This document shows, piece after piece, positions 1 through 15,100 of a stretch of DNA of 64,000 nucleotides (position 1 is its first letter; each line of letters begins with the position of its first letter). The notes beneath the pieces were generated by a model that saw only the letters and a list, made by a program, of their open reading frames with translations, did no database searches and was not told where the DNA came from. This DNA is from Apoda limacodes (Eukaryota > Arthropoda > Insecta > Lepidoptera > Limacodidae). The stretch spans positions 15,718,501 through 15,782,500 of the forward strand of contig OX291557.1 in assembly GCA_946406115.1 (NCBI GenBank), given 5' to 3'. Made by a program: the position numbers and the translations under genes.

Positions 1-158
1 AAATCATATAAGTTTCTATTCTAGCTATTTGGATTTTGCTGCATAGCATTGCTATTTTAATAGCGCATACATTTTAATAAAGGCTTCAAAAACTCTTTGC
101 AGCGATGTCATTCGGGTCTTATAGTATACAATTTTTATTATATTTTTGTTTAATATAG

Positions 159-3100
159 AGATTTGATTCCGCTTCTGATCGCGCTGCAACACAACACTTG
201 GTTCGTGGGCGTTTGCGGGGACGGTGTGCGTGCGGGGGGTGAGGCGTGGGAAGCGCTGGCGAGGGTAGTACGGTGCGCCGCGCCGGCGCCGCAGCGGTTG
301 AGCTGGCGCGCCGCCGCACTGCGGGCCGACCACGCCGCGAGACTTGGACATGCGTTGGCCCGTGCACGCTCTGTCGCAATGCACACTGTTGATTTCTCAC
401 AGAATCATATTGAAGACAAAGGTAATATTTTCGTATAGAAAGGAACGTATCCAGCTTTTAGATCGTAACGAACATTTTATTTATATAAACATTTTTAATG
501 TGAAGTCAAAAATCCTCACAGAAATAGATATTTTAGCCAATCTAAGCGAAATATAACATAATATATAAGGAAAAACATAATTTTCAATGTACAAATGTAT
601 AGAACATAGCACCATTGTTTGCCAAACATTTTTACAACCTGTAACGATTTCTTAAAAGCCATGGTGAAATTGCTTTACATTCATCACTAGTTCCTGAGAA
701 ACCACAACTTTATGACCCTACTAAGAACCGTTAATAATATTCACGCTAGTAGTGTTTTGGCACAAGACCATATAAACAATCAGATTCAACACTTTTTGCG
801 TTGTGGGAATCTTATCCAAACAGACAAGAATTAATCTAAAAAAAGCAAGTTTTCTGCAGCTTACGGTGCTTAATAATAGCTAAAATACTTGCAAACACTG
901 ATTGACGCAATAATAAATAACAAATGAAAAATTCATTGCGAGTTCTGTCCCAATTTTGATATATATAAATTTGGTTATAATACTCACCCTGGATCATCAT
1001 TTTACCACTTATAACCTACCAAATGTGATCGAGGACATATACAGCCATCTTCCCGGTACAATACAAGAAACTGTCATGGTGATTGACTCACCATCTGTTA
1101 CGCAGAAGTAAACTGATTAATAGAATGAAGCTGTACCCCACATTATGATGTGGATGTGTATCCCTTTCTTGGGATTAAAACCGTAAAGATACATAAAAAT
1201 ATGATTCAGGATCAACAAAAATTTTTTTCACTGGTCAGTCAATCAGCCTATGGCGGTCCTCACCGCCAAACCCTGACGTACTCGACATAGCGCTTCTAAA
1301 TAATGTAAGGCTAAGCTTTCGCTCTATAGAGGTGCTTGACGAACTTGACTCGGACCACCGCGCTGTCCTCCTCCGATTAGGTTCCCCTTCGGACTCTCCT
1401 CCCGACACTAGAACCGTGACGGACTGGGATAAATTCGGGCAATTGCTCGAAAATCCCAGCTCGCCACATCTAGATTGCGTTCCCAACGTAATCTCTTCCG
1501 CGACCGACCTAAACGTAGCTATCGACTGATTCACTAGCCACCTGACCGCCACCGTTGGCGAGTGCTCAAGATAGGTGCCGGTTGGTGATTATCACCACCT
1601 AATCCTGCCTCAGCACATCAGGTCGCTAATGAATGAGCGTAACGCGGCCCGCCGCGCACGCGATCGCGCTCCCACTATCGAAAATAAAGCTCGCTTCAAC
1701 GACTTACACCGCCGTGTAAGAACCGCTGTAGCTGAGCTTCGCGCCCAACGTTTCGGTGATCTTGTGGAGAACATTTCTCCTTCTCACCAAGCTTATTGGC
1801 ACTTAGCCACAGCTCTAAAATCAGACACCGCCAACTCTCTTTCTCCGTTAACTCGTCCCAACACGTTCCCGCGTTCGACGACGACGACAAAAAAGCGGAT
1901 TGCCTAGCGTCTAGCCTCCAAGCCCAATGTGCCTTAAGCACACAGCCGTTCGATCCCGGCCACTTGCGTGTGGTAGACGGCGAAGTGGAGCGCAGAACTT
2001 CTCTGCCTCCACAAGACCCCCTGCCCCCAGTCACTGTCGACGAAGTCAAACAGGTTCTCGCCCCCCACTCAATCGCAACCGCACCCGCGTAACGGGGAAC
2101 TCCCCTCCTGGCGGTGACTCACCTTCGGGTTCGAGACTCACGCCGGTCGAAGGGACGCCAGCCGTTGGAGCGACAACCCAAGCCGAGGCTTCCCTTCCCG
2201 CGGGGAGCCCTGGAGCGTTGGGCGCTTTATGGGCTGAGGCTTCTTCAGAGTCTCGCCCCAAAACCCCAAGGAAGCAGTAATGGCTGCAACAGCCAACTGC
2301 ATAGTCAGTTCAGAAAAAAAAAGCCAATTACCGCCGCGCGACCGTTCTGGATACTAGTGCCCGCTTACCGTGAGTTCACTTGGCTGGGGGGCGACTCATG
2401 CTGCACGGTTACGCGACGGATATGACCTACCCATTGCCACTTCAACTTGCTTATTCTGTGAGCTCTGTCGGTTACTTTAGTCCTTGTCGGATTTCCTCAT
2501 TTCTGTTAACATCCTTTAAAGAAACACCAAGCATAACCCTCTCCATAGCTCGCTGAGCAACTTTATGGATTTGTGGATCAGGCCAGGACAAAATTGTTAA
2601 ATTTACATTTGTTTTTAATTTGTATACAGGTGCTATTAGCATATTGTCAGGGCTGGCAAACAATGCCAATGGTTTGCGGCATGTGGCATTCTCGCAATGC
2701 GGCGTCACTGGCAAGACAGTGTCACATCTGGCGGCAATGCTCAACGACAATCCGTGCCATCTCTCCACTCTCTCACATCTAGACCTCTCGCAAAATAATC
2801 TTAAGGACGATGTACATGTAAGTATTTTTATAAATCTTCAACAAATATCACGTCTGGTTGCTTGCCAAAATTGTTCTGTTATTGCTTGCACTTATGTTGC
2901 CCCTGGGTCATTGGTACAACTGGAGAAAGATATTTATGTTTTACTAGGTTTTGTTCTGAGTAAGAAAAAAAGTTATCTTAAGCTATTCCAGTACTCGCAG
3001 CACGCTTGTTTAGGTCTTCCATTCGACGTAAAAGCCTATCAATGATCTTTAACTGTCAGATTTGACAAACCTGGGCTTGAAACCGAATGGCATTGACGTG

Positions 3101-6100
3101 TAGTAATAGAAATCCATTGCTAAAAAAAAAACCGGTTGCACTTTTGATACATATTTATTTATTATAAATAATAATGTTTATCTACGTTTTTGACGTAGTA
3201 TATTTGACATCTCAATCTGTCATAGAATTAAAATCCCATATCCAACCTCCCTGTCCTACTCATAATGGCCATATACTAAAATATGGCGTGGCATTATGCT
3301 ACTTACTACTTATGCTGCTTACTACTTATGCTGCTTACTGCGCGAGTTTATCAGTTTTTACCGATACCAAAAAAAGTGCACAACGCCGCTAAAGAAGTTT
3401 TTACTTCAAAAACTTTTTTAAAATCACTATCATTTCCGCACGAGCGGTAATGATACTGATTTCCATTCCCATTAAAGTTAGACAGTCAGCCTTCTAGTCT
3501 ACCTGTGAGCCAAATCCTTATACTTAGTCGTTTATGCGTGATTGGTTAATAGACATACAATTTAATGCATTAGTTACTGGTACTGTTACATTTATTATAA
3601 TCAAAATGTATTTGTTACAGAATCTGTATAATTTTCTCGCTCAACCAAACGTATTGACGCACTTGAACCTGACGAATACAGAAACTATTTTAGAAAATGT
3701 GAGTATTAAAATTTTCTAAAACTTCAGCCTAAAAATTGAATTGATTTTTTTTATACCACTAGGGTGGCAAACAAGCTAACGGTCCGCCTGATGGCAAGTG
3801 GTCAATGTAACCTATGGACGCTTGCAACATCAGGAGCATCGCTCGCGCATTGCCGACCCTTTAAAAACCTAATAACTTCTTTCTTTTGAAGAGCCAAATT
3901 AGTAGTCCTTAGAGAAAACCTTGACAGGTAGCTAATTCCACAATCCCAGCGTTCGCGGGAGGACGTTTCTCTGAAACAACACTGTACGGTACCATGTTGG
4001 TTCTAAAATGTGAGAATGGATTTCCTGGCGATGGCGAGCGGTGCGATGGTAGAAAGCATATTGTATAAATGAGTAAGTTGTTGAGGCAAAGGAGAGTAGG
4101 GAGGCAAAGTCTCTCCTCAGACTTAGGGGCTCGATACGTCTCGCCGCGCACGCTGACTTCATTAATAAAATAAATGTTTAGGCTGTGCTAAAACTATATA
4201 TATACTGTGTATCTCAATAATTCTACTTAAGTATCAATAAAGTCGTATATTTTTAAAGGCACACCGCACGCACAGAGTCGGGTACCATTTCAGCGACTAG
4301 ATGCTAAATTGTCCCATGAGGTAAATAAAATTACCTTTGTTCAAAGCTTTTTGCCAGATGTTTCATACATTTGTGGATCAACTACTGTAAGAAAGCGTAC
4401 CAAGCCCTGCGTATTCAGTGTAATCATGCGTTCCGGGCACTGTTTGGGGGCTTCCCCGTCATTGCAGTGCCTCGGGAATGTTTGCGGAGAGGCCGCACAG
4501 ATGATTTCTTTGCTATAATGCGCTGAAGAGTGGCCTCCGATGTGCTCAGGTTACGGGAAAGCTCAAACAGTCTACTGAGAGTGTTCGCCGAACAGCGCAG
4601 TTTTTGGCAGGTTCATCTAGCAACAATTTAATTATCTAATTTTGTCTATGTAATCTAAGTTATTTTAATGTAATTGAGTGTTTTGTGTATAGTGTATTAC
4701 TTAATATTAAGTTAAATTTTGTATGGACACCTTCACTAATAAAATTAAATGAAATAAAATGAAATATGTGACTTTGCAGACGTACGCGATAAGTCAGTCG
4801 ACGAGTTCCTAACCTGTTAAGCGAAAATTTTATTTTATATCGCCATAGCTAATATAAAGCTTCTGCCGGCAATCATTTTAGTGGTCCAGCAACTTATTAG
4901 ACGCGGCTGCCTCAATGACGCTCGCTTGAACGAACGGACGGACGGAAATAATACAAAATCGAATGAGTTTTTGACGCTCAAGCGATAGTCGCTCGCTGCA
5001 ATAGTTCTGGTAATCTTACAAATACCGCGTTTCGTGGCTTTTAACACTTGAAAAACAAAATGACGTGTGTATATACGCGCAAATATTTGCATGTTCTATA
5101 AGAACGGTAAAAGGATCGTAATAGAGGGGCGGAGGATTATATTTTAGAGAGTGGCGGATAGTGACCTGCATGAAATGGCTACTACTTGTACTTTACAACG
5201 CCCGCAGGCCACAATTCTTAATAGACTGATGTCTAAGTGGTGCAGTGACCGGCCGTGGCAAAGGTTTTTACACTTTGTGTATAGTAAAAAGTCGACTTGA
5301 GTCAGGGGGCTAAGCTTTACACCGATCTCGATTGCATTTTAATCTTGAATCTTTTTTTATGAAGATTTTTACTCTTATACTTGTGCACTTGGTGCTAATT
5401 ATTCCTAATAATTCTGTTCAGTTTTCTGCCATAAAATTATGCTATAAATTATTTTACTCATGGCAAATTCACTCCAGAAGCGGCGATATTTTCGCCACTT
5501 ACCTGCTTTGGAACGGAATATAACCACCGGTGAAAGATGGATGCTTCGAGAGTTAAATTGTTCACTACGATAGTTGCTATTCGTAATATCTCTGACCAAC
5601 CCCTTCAAAGATTAATGTCTTAAAAGTTTATTAATTTTTTTGTTTGTAGATGTGGGGTGCATTGTTGCGTGGGTGTGCGGCTCGGCTCTCTGAGTTGCTG
5701 GTAGGCCGGAACCCTTGGTCGTCAGTGCGTCGACCCAAAGACGCTCCACCGTCCTTCCGGCAGTTCTTCACCGCTTGCCTCGCGCTCACCACGCTCGAAT
5801 TCTCTTACTGCAAAATGCCGCCGGACGCGCTTAAGTAAGTTCCGTTCATGCAACTACTACTGAGGCCAAAGTCCACCGCGCTGGCCCAGTGCGAATTGAC
5901 AAACGTGACAAGCTAGTCACAACTCATCCATTTGTTTATTGAACTTCATCCCAGCCTGGAAATGTTCTGCCGAGCGGCGCCACGCGCGGCACCGGTGCAC
6001 TTAGTCCATTTTTATGGTTCCGTACCCAAAGGGTAATTACTAAGACTCAGCTGTACTGCCGCTAACTAGGCTGTATCTCATGAACCGTGATAGTTAGACA

Positions 6101-9100
6101 GTTTAAATTTTTACAGATGATGTATTTCTGTTACCGCTGTAACAACAAATACTAAAAAACAGAATAAATACTACAAACGTGATTTTTTTGCTTGTTTTTC
6201 CTCGATATTGATAAAGGCCTGTTGCTTCACGGAATATTTAGTTATATATTCACTTTGAAAATAAATAGTTAAATTAGAATAAAACAAATAACAAACGTGA
6301 TTCCTAAATGTTGACATTAATAATTATTACTATTAATTAAAATAAATATCTACTATTCTTAAAAGTTTGTAATTCTTTTGAAATTCCTAAATGTGTAAAT
6401 TCCGACACGCACTTGGCCGGTTTTATTATTTAAATATACTTAGTTTCATTACCTTTATTTCATTTTTAAAAACTGTGTTAATAGCTTAATATATAATAAG
6501 TAGTGTAGACTTCGGTAACTATATTTGGTTGCAAGATGTCAAAGGGTTATTGCTAGGCGTATGTTTAATGGAATAGGTATGCTTATTCTTGTCTGCTTTT
6601 TTATCAAAGGTTCAATTTTGTTCAACAAAAATTCAAAATCTGTATGAGAAATTCTACAAAAGTTACTGAATTCCCCAGATTCTTCACAATTAATTTTATT
6701 AAAAAAGTTTTCCATTCCGTCCCTGAAACAAAAAACTGTTGGTGGTACGAAACAACATAATAAAAAACCCGTTATGTAGGTAGGTAGGTACTTACAGAGT
6801 TCTATTACGATGGATCATCCACCATTTTCTACGTCTTTTTTTTTTAATTTTATTACTTTTTACAGAATTAACATAATTGCCTATTGCAAGAAGACACAGC
6901 GCGGACGCTGTAATTATTTAGACGTTTGCCATTGCCGAAAGTCTAAAGTGAAGTCAGTGATTGTAAACACATATTTCTCTCGATCCTGCCACGGCAGTAT
7001 TTAGGGAATTATTGCCGGCAGCGCGAGGAGCAGTGAAAGTGGCTGATTTTAAATGGGGCATTCGAATCACTCACTTTGCTCAGGATTTAATTTTTGAACC
7101 ATTTGGTATGCTCGTGGGTTCAAGCTTTGAATCCTTCGCTTGCTTGGTATTCAATATAGGCTCTCACGCCAAAAAGCAATTTTACAGTCTTGCATAACAA
7201 ATAACTATTTTATGTAGGAGTCTACTGCTCGGTCTGGCGTGTAACGAAAGTGCGGCGGGCGTGCAGTTGAACCTTTCTGGCGCGATTGGTTCGACGCAAG
7301 CCGCGCACGTGCTGGAGTCCTGCATCCACGGCGTACGATGTCTACGAGCTTTAGACCTCTCCGATAACAGTCAGTACACACACAACCTTTGAATATTTCA
7401 GACAATACGTGATGTTCCATCCCTTATAGATTCTTACAGACAAAAAAAGACATTGGGCTAAAAATATTATATGAAGTACACTGCATAAGATAACGTATGG
7501 TATAATATGATAATATTAGCAGCGTTTTGTTGTCGGTATTGAGTGCTATGACATCCTATTGGCATTGAAATCGTTCTGTTGAGCAAATGTAAACAAACAA
7601 TATGGCCTGAACGGCCTTTTTCTACTTTTTTTTTTGTACAGAAATAATAGGGCCCAGAAAAACCTATTTCTAGCTATTCTCCTATTTCTGGCTATTCTTA
7701 ATTTACTGGAAAATTTGGAAGGTTGATTGGTATGATCAATATGTGTATGTATACGTAGGGTTTTATATGTAGTAATAATGTTTCTATATTTTCTTGCTCT
7801 TCAGGTATGGAGTTTGAATTGTCGGGAATAGTGAGAGCAATAGGAAAAAATCATTCCATAACTCATTTATCACTAAGTAGACTAACAGGGAAAAGGTCAT
7901 TTGCGCCGCCTTTAATACAGGTAATTAAAAATTAATGTTATGTTAAGGATATTATAAAACTAGTTGATCTTACCCGCGCGTCATAAATTGTCCCATCCAA
8001 TAAATCTCTATTTTTTTTTTATTTTCCATTAGGTTGAATTTTGGTTAATAGACTTACATTTCTTTCAATATGTATATTTTTGTTAATACATATATTGAAA
8101 TACAAAGGTACACAACTGGTGGCGCAAAAAGTATTATTCTATTTAAAAACGCTAAAACTTTTGTAATTTGAATGTTAACATAATTGTTTTTTTTTTTATT
8201 AGTGACCGGTACGAAAATTTTTATTATATCTTAACGAATATATCTTCATATTTTCGCTACCAGAATGCGGAATAATTAATTCAATGTTTTTGCATCACTT
8301 TCAGGCCGTCTGATTTCTCGATTAGGGGATTTTGGTTGGTCTTAACGGCCTCATACTACTTTCTGTGGGATTCCTCAAAGTAGCTGATCTACGTAAATTA
8401 GCCGCAGACCATTCACAAGAACAACAATCGCCACGAAATCGACAATCTAACACCGGAAACCTGTTATAATAATTACATCAACTCTGGTGGCGGACAAATA
8501 GACATAGCTGTGAAAAAGAATAGCATTTTAAAATTTTTCTAATCTAATGATGCTATTGCGCCACCTTGTATAATTTTTTCACCCCCTTTAGGGTTTCCTT
8601 GTGAGATCCTCTTTTAGTATTAACACGCTTTCACATTATTAAATACATCTACTAGTTTCACATTGATGGATAAATCAGTCAGGTTAGATACATTTTTGTA
8701 ATCGTATAAAAAGTGTCACTTTTTTTCAGGCCCTAGTTCATGTTCTTCAAGAGCCAGACACAGCTTTATCGTCATTAGATCTTAGTGATTGTAAACTAAA
8801 GGTAAGTATAAATACTTTTTTGCTATCTTCAATAAAAAGTTCCATTTCACACTCGAATTTAGTATCGAAAATCGAACTTTCTGGTCTCCGATGCGAAATT
8901 ACTCACAGGTCGGTATACTTTGCCAACAACACTTTTGCCAAGCCACGCCGATCACAAGAGTGAATTAGTCACTTGCGTCGACACGCCGAGAGCGACTTGC
9001 GACAATGTTCCTAGCAATATCGCGAAGAGCAATGTATTGTTTATTATGTACATATGATAAACATAGATGAATTACACATTGTAATGTAACACGCTTATTT

Positions 9101-12100
9101 ACCGTTCCTCAAGCTGGAAACATACCTGAAACATTGTCACTGATACGCACATTTTTAGTTACATTATACATACCCTAAGTCGGGCGCCATTTCGATTTGT
9201 AATGAAATATTATAAATAAAACAAAAGTAGTAAAACCTTTTTAAAAATCGGAGTTGAAATACAAAGCCGGCCATTGCTTCATTCCAGCCAAAATTTTATT
9301 CGACTTATATTTCAGGGTGATCTATATGGGTTATTGAATGCTCTTGGCGGAGCGCGCAGACTGCGGTCACTCGACGTTGGTGGGAACTTGGCGGGCGACG
9401 CAGGCGCTAGGCTCTTGGCCAAAGCCCTGCAGTGTAATTGTACATTACAGACTTTGTACATAGACAGAAATGCGTTTAGTTTACAAGGTGAGTGGTTTAT
9501 ACTGTGTTATTCATCGCTTCTTTTAGCGATATTGCAGAATAAATAAAAAAATGCAAATTTCATGCGAGGACCTAAGTTAAATCCCGAGAGTAGGAAGGAT
9601 CTTATAATTGTACCTGAACCTAGTAAGTTTCAGGAGTAGAATTCTGAGCTGAGCGAGTAATTCCAGTTGAATAAGTATGCACAAATTTTTACCATTGACT
9701 TTGAAAAAATAATAGTTTTACTTTACTAACATACTTCTTCGCTGCTAACAATATATAAAGGTAAAACAGAAACAAGCATTACCAAAATATTTTATTTTTG
9801 ATTCAAAAAGTGCCTTTTAATAAAAAAAATATATAAATAAATTCTATATAAAATGTAATACAAGCTACTTAACAGGGCTCAACGTGTACTCGCCGGATCA
9901 GCTCAACCTATAGGAGTTTTGCTATTCAGTGTAGAAAATCCTAAAAAAGTGGGTAAAGTGTTTTTAGTGTTTTAGTTATTTTGACAAGTGCGACTAATAA
10001 GTGATATGTTAACGTAAAATAGTTAGTTAGCGCAGTTTCTACATAGCTATGTATTAGCACGTCTCTTTATTCGTTGACTTTAAATAGTTTAACATAGTGT
10101 AAATGAGTCGTAAATATCGTGTGTCAGGTTTAACGGATATAGCGACGGCGCTGCGCCGGTCTGTGTCGGTACGACGCGTGGAGTTCCCAGGCAGCGACGC
10201 GGCGGCGGGGGGCCGCGGTGCCAGCGAGAGAGTCGCCGCGCTTTGGCGGGATCTACACGAACGGTAACACTACCGCTGTTCGTCTTTTTTAAAATATTGG
10301 CATATTAAAATAATGGCCAGTCTTTCCTCATCCAAAAGGTGAAGATCATTATGTGGCAATAGTCCAGTTTTTAGTGGCATCCTGCCAAAAATAGGCCGTG
10401 CTTCGGGAGGGGTTTTATTATAAAGTCGAAAGAAGTATAATAATAATACTAAAAAAGCATTTTATTTTCAGGCACAAGTCCCATACAAATACAAAATAAA
10501 TACATAAAATTTCATCACAATTTCGTCACTATTAGTAAGATATAATAAATAGATTTTGTAAAAATTTCGCTTAAAAAATATAAATAAATAATTATGTCAA
10601 GTCACAATTAAATTAGTTGAAATCAAACTGAAATTAAATATAATACATAATATCATTCAAACGTAAAAACTGAAATTAATAAAAAAATTTTAGGTCACAA
10701 ATTTTTCACTAAATTCTTTACATGTCATATATATGTTTCTATATATGACTTGAACAAATTTTGTTTTTACTTATATACAGGCGAATCTTAAAGCCGGAAA
10801 GCATTTTCTGCATATTGCTATAAAAATCGGTTACCCTGTTTTCAGCGAACATACTAGAAGCACTACAACGCCAGGGTAAGCCAAGCATAGCCCTGAAAGC
10901 ATTGTTGTATTGTACACGCAATGAGTTGTAGGCGAGCTTGATTGTGTAGAACGTCCGGCAGTATGCCTTAAACAGAGTAACCTTAACTTGATCTGAACAT
11001 TGGCTAAACCTTCGAGCTAACATATTACTACTTCTAGCAAGAGCCCGTCTTTGCCTCTCGAGGTCATTTTCATCACGTAGTGTGTCTGTAATAATATGGC
11101 CCAAGTATTTAAAACTAGATACCACCTTTAAGGGAGAACGGCCCATATGTATATCAGGTATGTTGTCTGGTCCTTTGCCATACCTGAAGACCATAACTTC
11201 GGACTTGGCGACGTTTTATGTCAAGCCATGTTCTGCAGCATACTGCTCACAAATACAAAGTAACTTTCGGAGGCCACTGACTGAAGGGCTAAGCAGAACC
11301 ATGTCATCCGCATAGTTAAAATTGTTGACGCGTATACTGCCAACATTGCACCTAATTCTGGATCTGCTCAACTCCTCAATCAAGCCATTTACATACAGAT
11401 TTAACAGGACCGGCGACGTTAGACCCCCCTGTCTCACACCACATTCCATCGTATAGCTTTCAGAGTGGTCGCTGCTCCAGCGGACTTCGTTTGTTTGGCT
11501 TTCGTACCAGTAGGAGCCTCACGATAATTTTCTGATACATTTGTGGACCTGAGTTTTTTCCAAAGGATGCTATTTTATTGAATCAAATGCACGATTCAGA
11601 TCTAAAAAACAAGCGTACACTGTACTTACTGTATTTTTTAGACAAAAAATAGCCATGTCTGTACCATGACCAGCGCGGAAGCCAAACTGCGCAGAGTTGA
11701 TAGGTATGTTTTCTATTAAATTAGGATTTATAAGTCTTTCGAAAATACTGTGGCAATTGATATCGGTCTATAGTTAGAAAGGCTGGATAAGTCGCCGGTT
11801 CTGTCTTTAACTATAGGTCTAACTACGGTTCTCATTAGGTTTTTCAAACAATATTACTCCACCGTGTATCAGATGCTCTATGCTGAGTCCGTCATGACCC
11901 AGTGACTTCCTCCTTTTCATCCCCTGAACACACTGGGCTACCTGCTCTAGGTCGACATGAAACACAGAAGTCGGGGTGGCAGCACCGTTGTCATCACGGA
12001 TCTTACGCGGTTCAACACTAGTTTCTAAGCGACTGTTTTGAATTTTAGGCCCTTTAATATGAAATTGAGAGGCAAACATATTTGCGATTTGCTTTGCATC

Positions 12101-15100
12101 CTGACTACCATTAACAGTTAGAGGTATACTAGTTTTGTATTTCATTTTATTAGTTGCATTCCAAAATTTTCCGAAGTTTTTTTTGTACCGATGTTTGGCA
12201 ATTATATCCATTTAAATCTTATTCTCATTCCTTTGACACCATTTAAGTTTCTTTAAAAAAAAAATCCTTCTATTAATCATTTCGTCATATATCCTACCCT
12301 GCTCCGTGCATTTTGATGGCTTACGCGAACATGCTGATTCCAACCATCCACTTGTTTTATATGTTTACACCTGCCTTTATGAGAGGCAGTAGAGGCACTC
12401 GTTAAACAGTCTACAATATTATCATAATACGTATCTATCAGTTTAGAGTAATCGTGGTTACTGCAAGCGGAAGACCGAAACAGATCAGGCCAAAACTTTC
12501 CGTTTAAAAATTCATTACATATTACATTATAATAAAAAAATTGATCAAAGTGGGGTATGGTTAGTTTGTTTGGTAATAGGTATATAACTAAAGATAATAC
12601 TATTTCATACACTGCAACTCACTAAATCCATAAAATATCGGGTTCATGTACCAGCCATAAGCATATGTCTACGAATATAATTTATACTCTATAGCATTTA
12701 AAAAAATACATTTAATAAAAGATGAAATAGTTAAGTCTATAAAGATGCAATTTATAGGTAACAACAATATATTGTTAACAATAACTTAATGTTTTGTCGT
12801 TAAACAAATGTCGTTAATTGAAACTTTTAACGTATCACATAGTGCCCCCCCTATGCAATCTGAAAAACAATAGGCAATTGAAATATTCTATAATCTATTT
12901 ACATTGTAAATCTTGTTTATTAAGTGTTTCAATACAAAACATGTATTTATTAGTTGATTCACTATAATATTATGTTTCGTTTGTGATTTAAATAAAACAG
13001 TATTGTAATTAGTTTGTGCAGCTAGTTGTAGCTAATTCACTTAACGATTTGAAAGTGTTCATAGTAACCCATTTGAATAAAAAGATATTGAATTTGAATA
13101 GATGCTTTATCTAATTTTAAAAATCAAATGGGTAAAATTGAATCACAAGTGACATTAAAGTTAGAGCAAAAAATATAATTCAATATTTTTAAGCATTAGG
13201 TTATATTTTATTTTCTAATGAGAAAATAGCTAAAACGAACGGATACAGCTTGCCGCGCTCAAGGCTGCCAAGTACCTTGCAATAGCATAATACCGCAACT
13301 GGTTGCTAATACGGCCGGAGCGGTCGGTCCTTGAATAAAGATTGCCTTAATATCTTTGTCTCTGATAACGACTGTATTAAATGTGACCAGGCTATCAAAC
13401 AACAGCGTACCGGCGCAGTCGCACAGGCTGCGCGCGTTGGCACTTGAGCGTGCGTGGTCGGGTGGCGAGGCGGCTGCGGCGCTCGCTGCCCAGGCGGCCG
13501 CTGCTCTGCCGCCGCCACCGCTGCCCGCCGCCGTCGAACGCGCTGCTTCCGCCGCGCACCATTTGCTGCATCAGTATCTACAGGTCGTCAAAAGGAGTTC
13601 TACGCATACAATTCGATCATTGCCGTGAGATTCCTACAGGAACTCAATCGCGATCAACTGGAATATAATATATTTTGGTCCCTTCAGATACCCCAATGTT
13701 AAAAATGAAATCACTCAGTAGCACCGTTATCCCGGGCGCAGTTTGGTGACGTGAATTGTATGTCTTTATGTAGCTATGTTCGTCCTCTACCCTCATTAAA
13801 TTTCATTATAATCGGCTCAGCGGTTAGGCCAATTTTGCTTGTGACTATGTGTGCTAATTCGACTCACTTGACGTTTTTGAGTAGTCTCAGTTCTTTCTAT
13901 AAGTCAAATTTTATCGAGATCGATTCAGCGGATCGTTTAGCCGTGAAAAGGTAAGACAGACAGACTGAGAGCGAAGCTTTCGCATTACAATAGTAGTATG
14001 TGCAAGAAGCGTCAAAAATAACGAAATATATACAGGAATATTCCATGTCAAATAATAAGAAAACCCGTACTGCACTACATGTATGGCTGTGACGTAGCAA
14101 AACTGTACTATATGCATGGCTGTGATTGTGACGTAGCGGTGCCGCGAAATAAGTGTCAGTTTTTTTTGGTGTAGCTCTCATTCTCAAATCAATTTATTAT
14201 ATGTTAGACCTAAGTTCTAAAAAAAAATCTGTTGGACTGGAAGCGTTTTGTATACACATTCTATGTATTAATTGAGAATTTGATCGTGTATAGCGGTGCA
14301 GTGAAGTGTTCGCGGCGATGGGCGGCGGCGGGTGTGCGGGGGAACTGGTCTCTCTACAAGCGGTGCGGGACGCTATGGCGCCGTGCACCACCACGCTGCA
14401 AGACTTACTCAAGTAACTAAAATGTCCAATAACTAATTTGTTTTTGAAGTGAAAACTTCTTTAGCGGCGCTGTGCACTTTTTTTGTGATGGGTAAAAACT
14501 GTTAAACTCGCGTCAGGTCACGTGTCCTGATCGAAAATTCGTAAGATGTCACTCGCGTTAGGACACGTGACCTTTATTTACATTAGGTTAGTTTTTATTT
14601 TTAGTATATGGCGATTATGAGTAGTACAGGGAGGTTGGATATGGGATTTTAATTCTATGACAGATTGAGCTGTCAAATATACAACGTCATAAAAGTAAAT
14701 AAACAAAAGTTATTATTTTTAATAAATAAATATGGATAAGAAGTGATGGGAAGTAAATAGCGAGTATGTTTTCACTTCCGGAGTGCAACCCGTTTTTTAT
14801 TTATGATACATCATCACGATAAGTGATAGAAGATGTATTCCTAATATAACTGTTGCGTCGAACGTTTAACAATGCCAGTAACATTTTGCCATCGGTATTC
14901 CGTTGCAATCATCCGGGTACAAACCGAAGTCGAGACAAGTGTACAATTAAAAACTGTATCAATATTGGCTGCCTCTACCGGAAATCGAAACTGGGATTTT
15001 CGGCTGGGCAGTCTAACGTACTATAGTTCTACTGCGACCGCTGAAGCACGACTTTGATGCAACACACGAGATCTATACTATCGAGTGGTTCCGAAGATAT

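Noticed and set aside
119..400. Antisense frames over the first CARMIL exon
   Set aside because: They are complements of a GC-rich exon whose sense frame has clear LRR motifs.
3909..4162. Antisense frames over the R2 repeat
   Set aside because: The second R2 copy at 30545-30965 does not preserve these frames.
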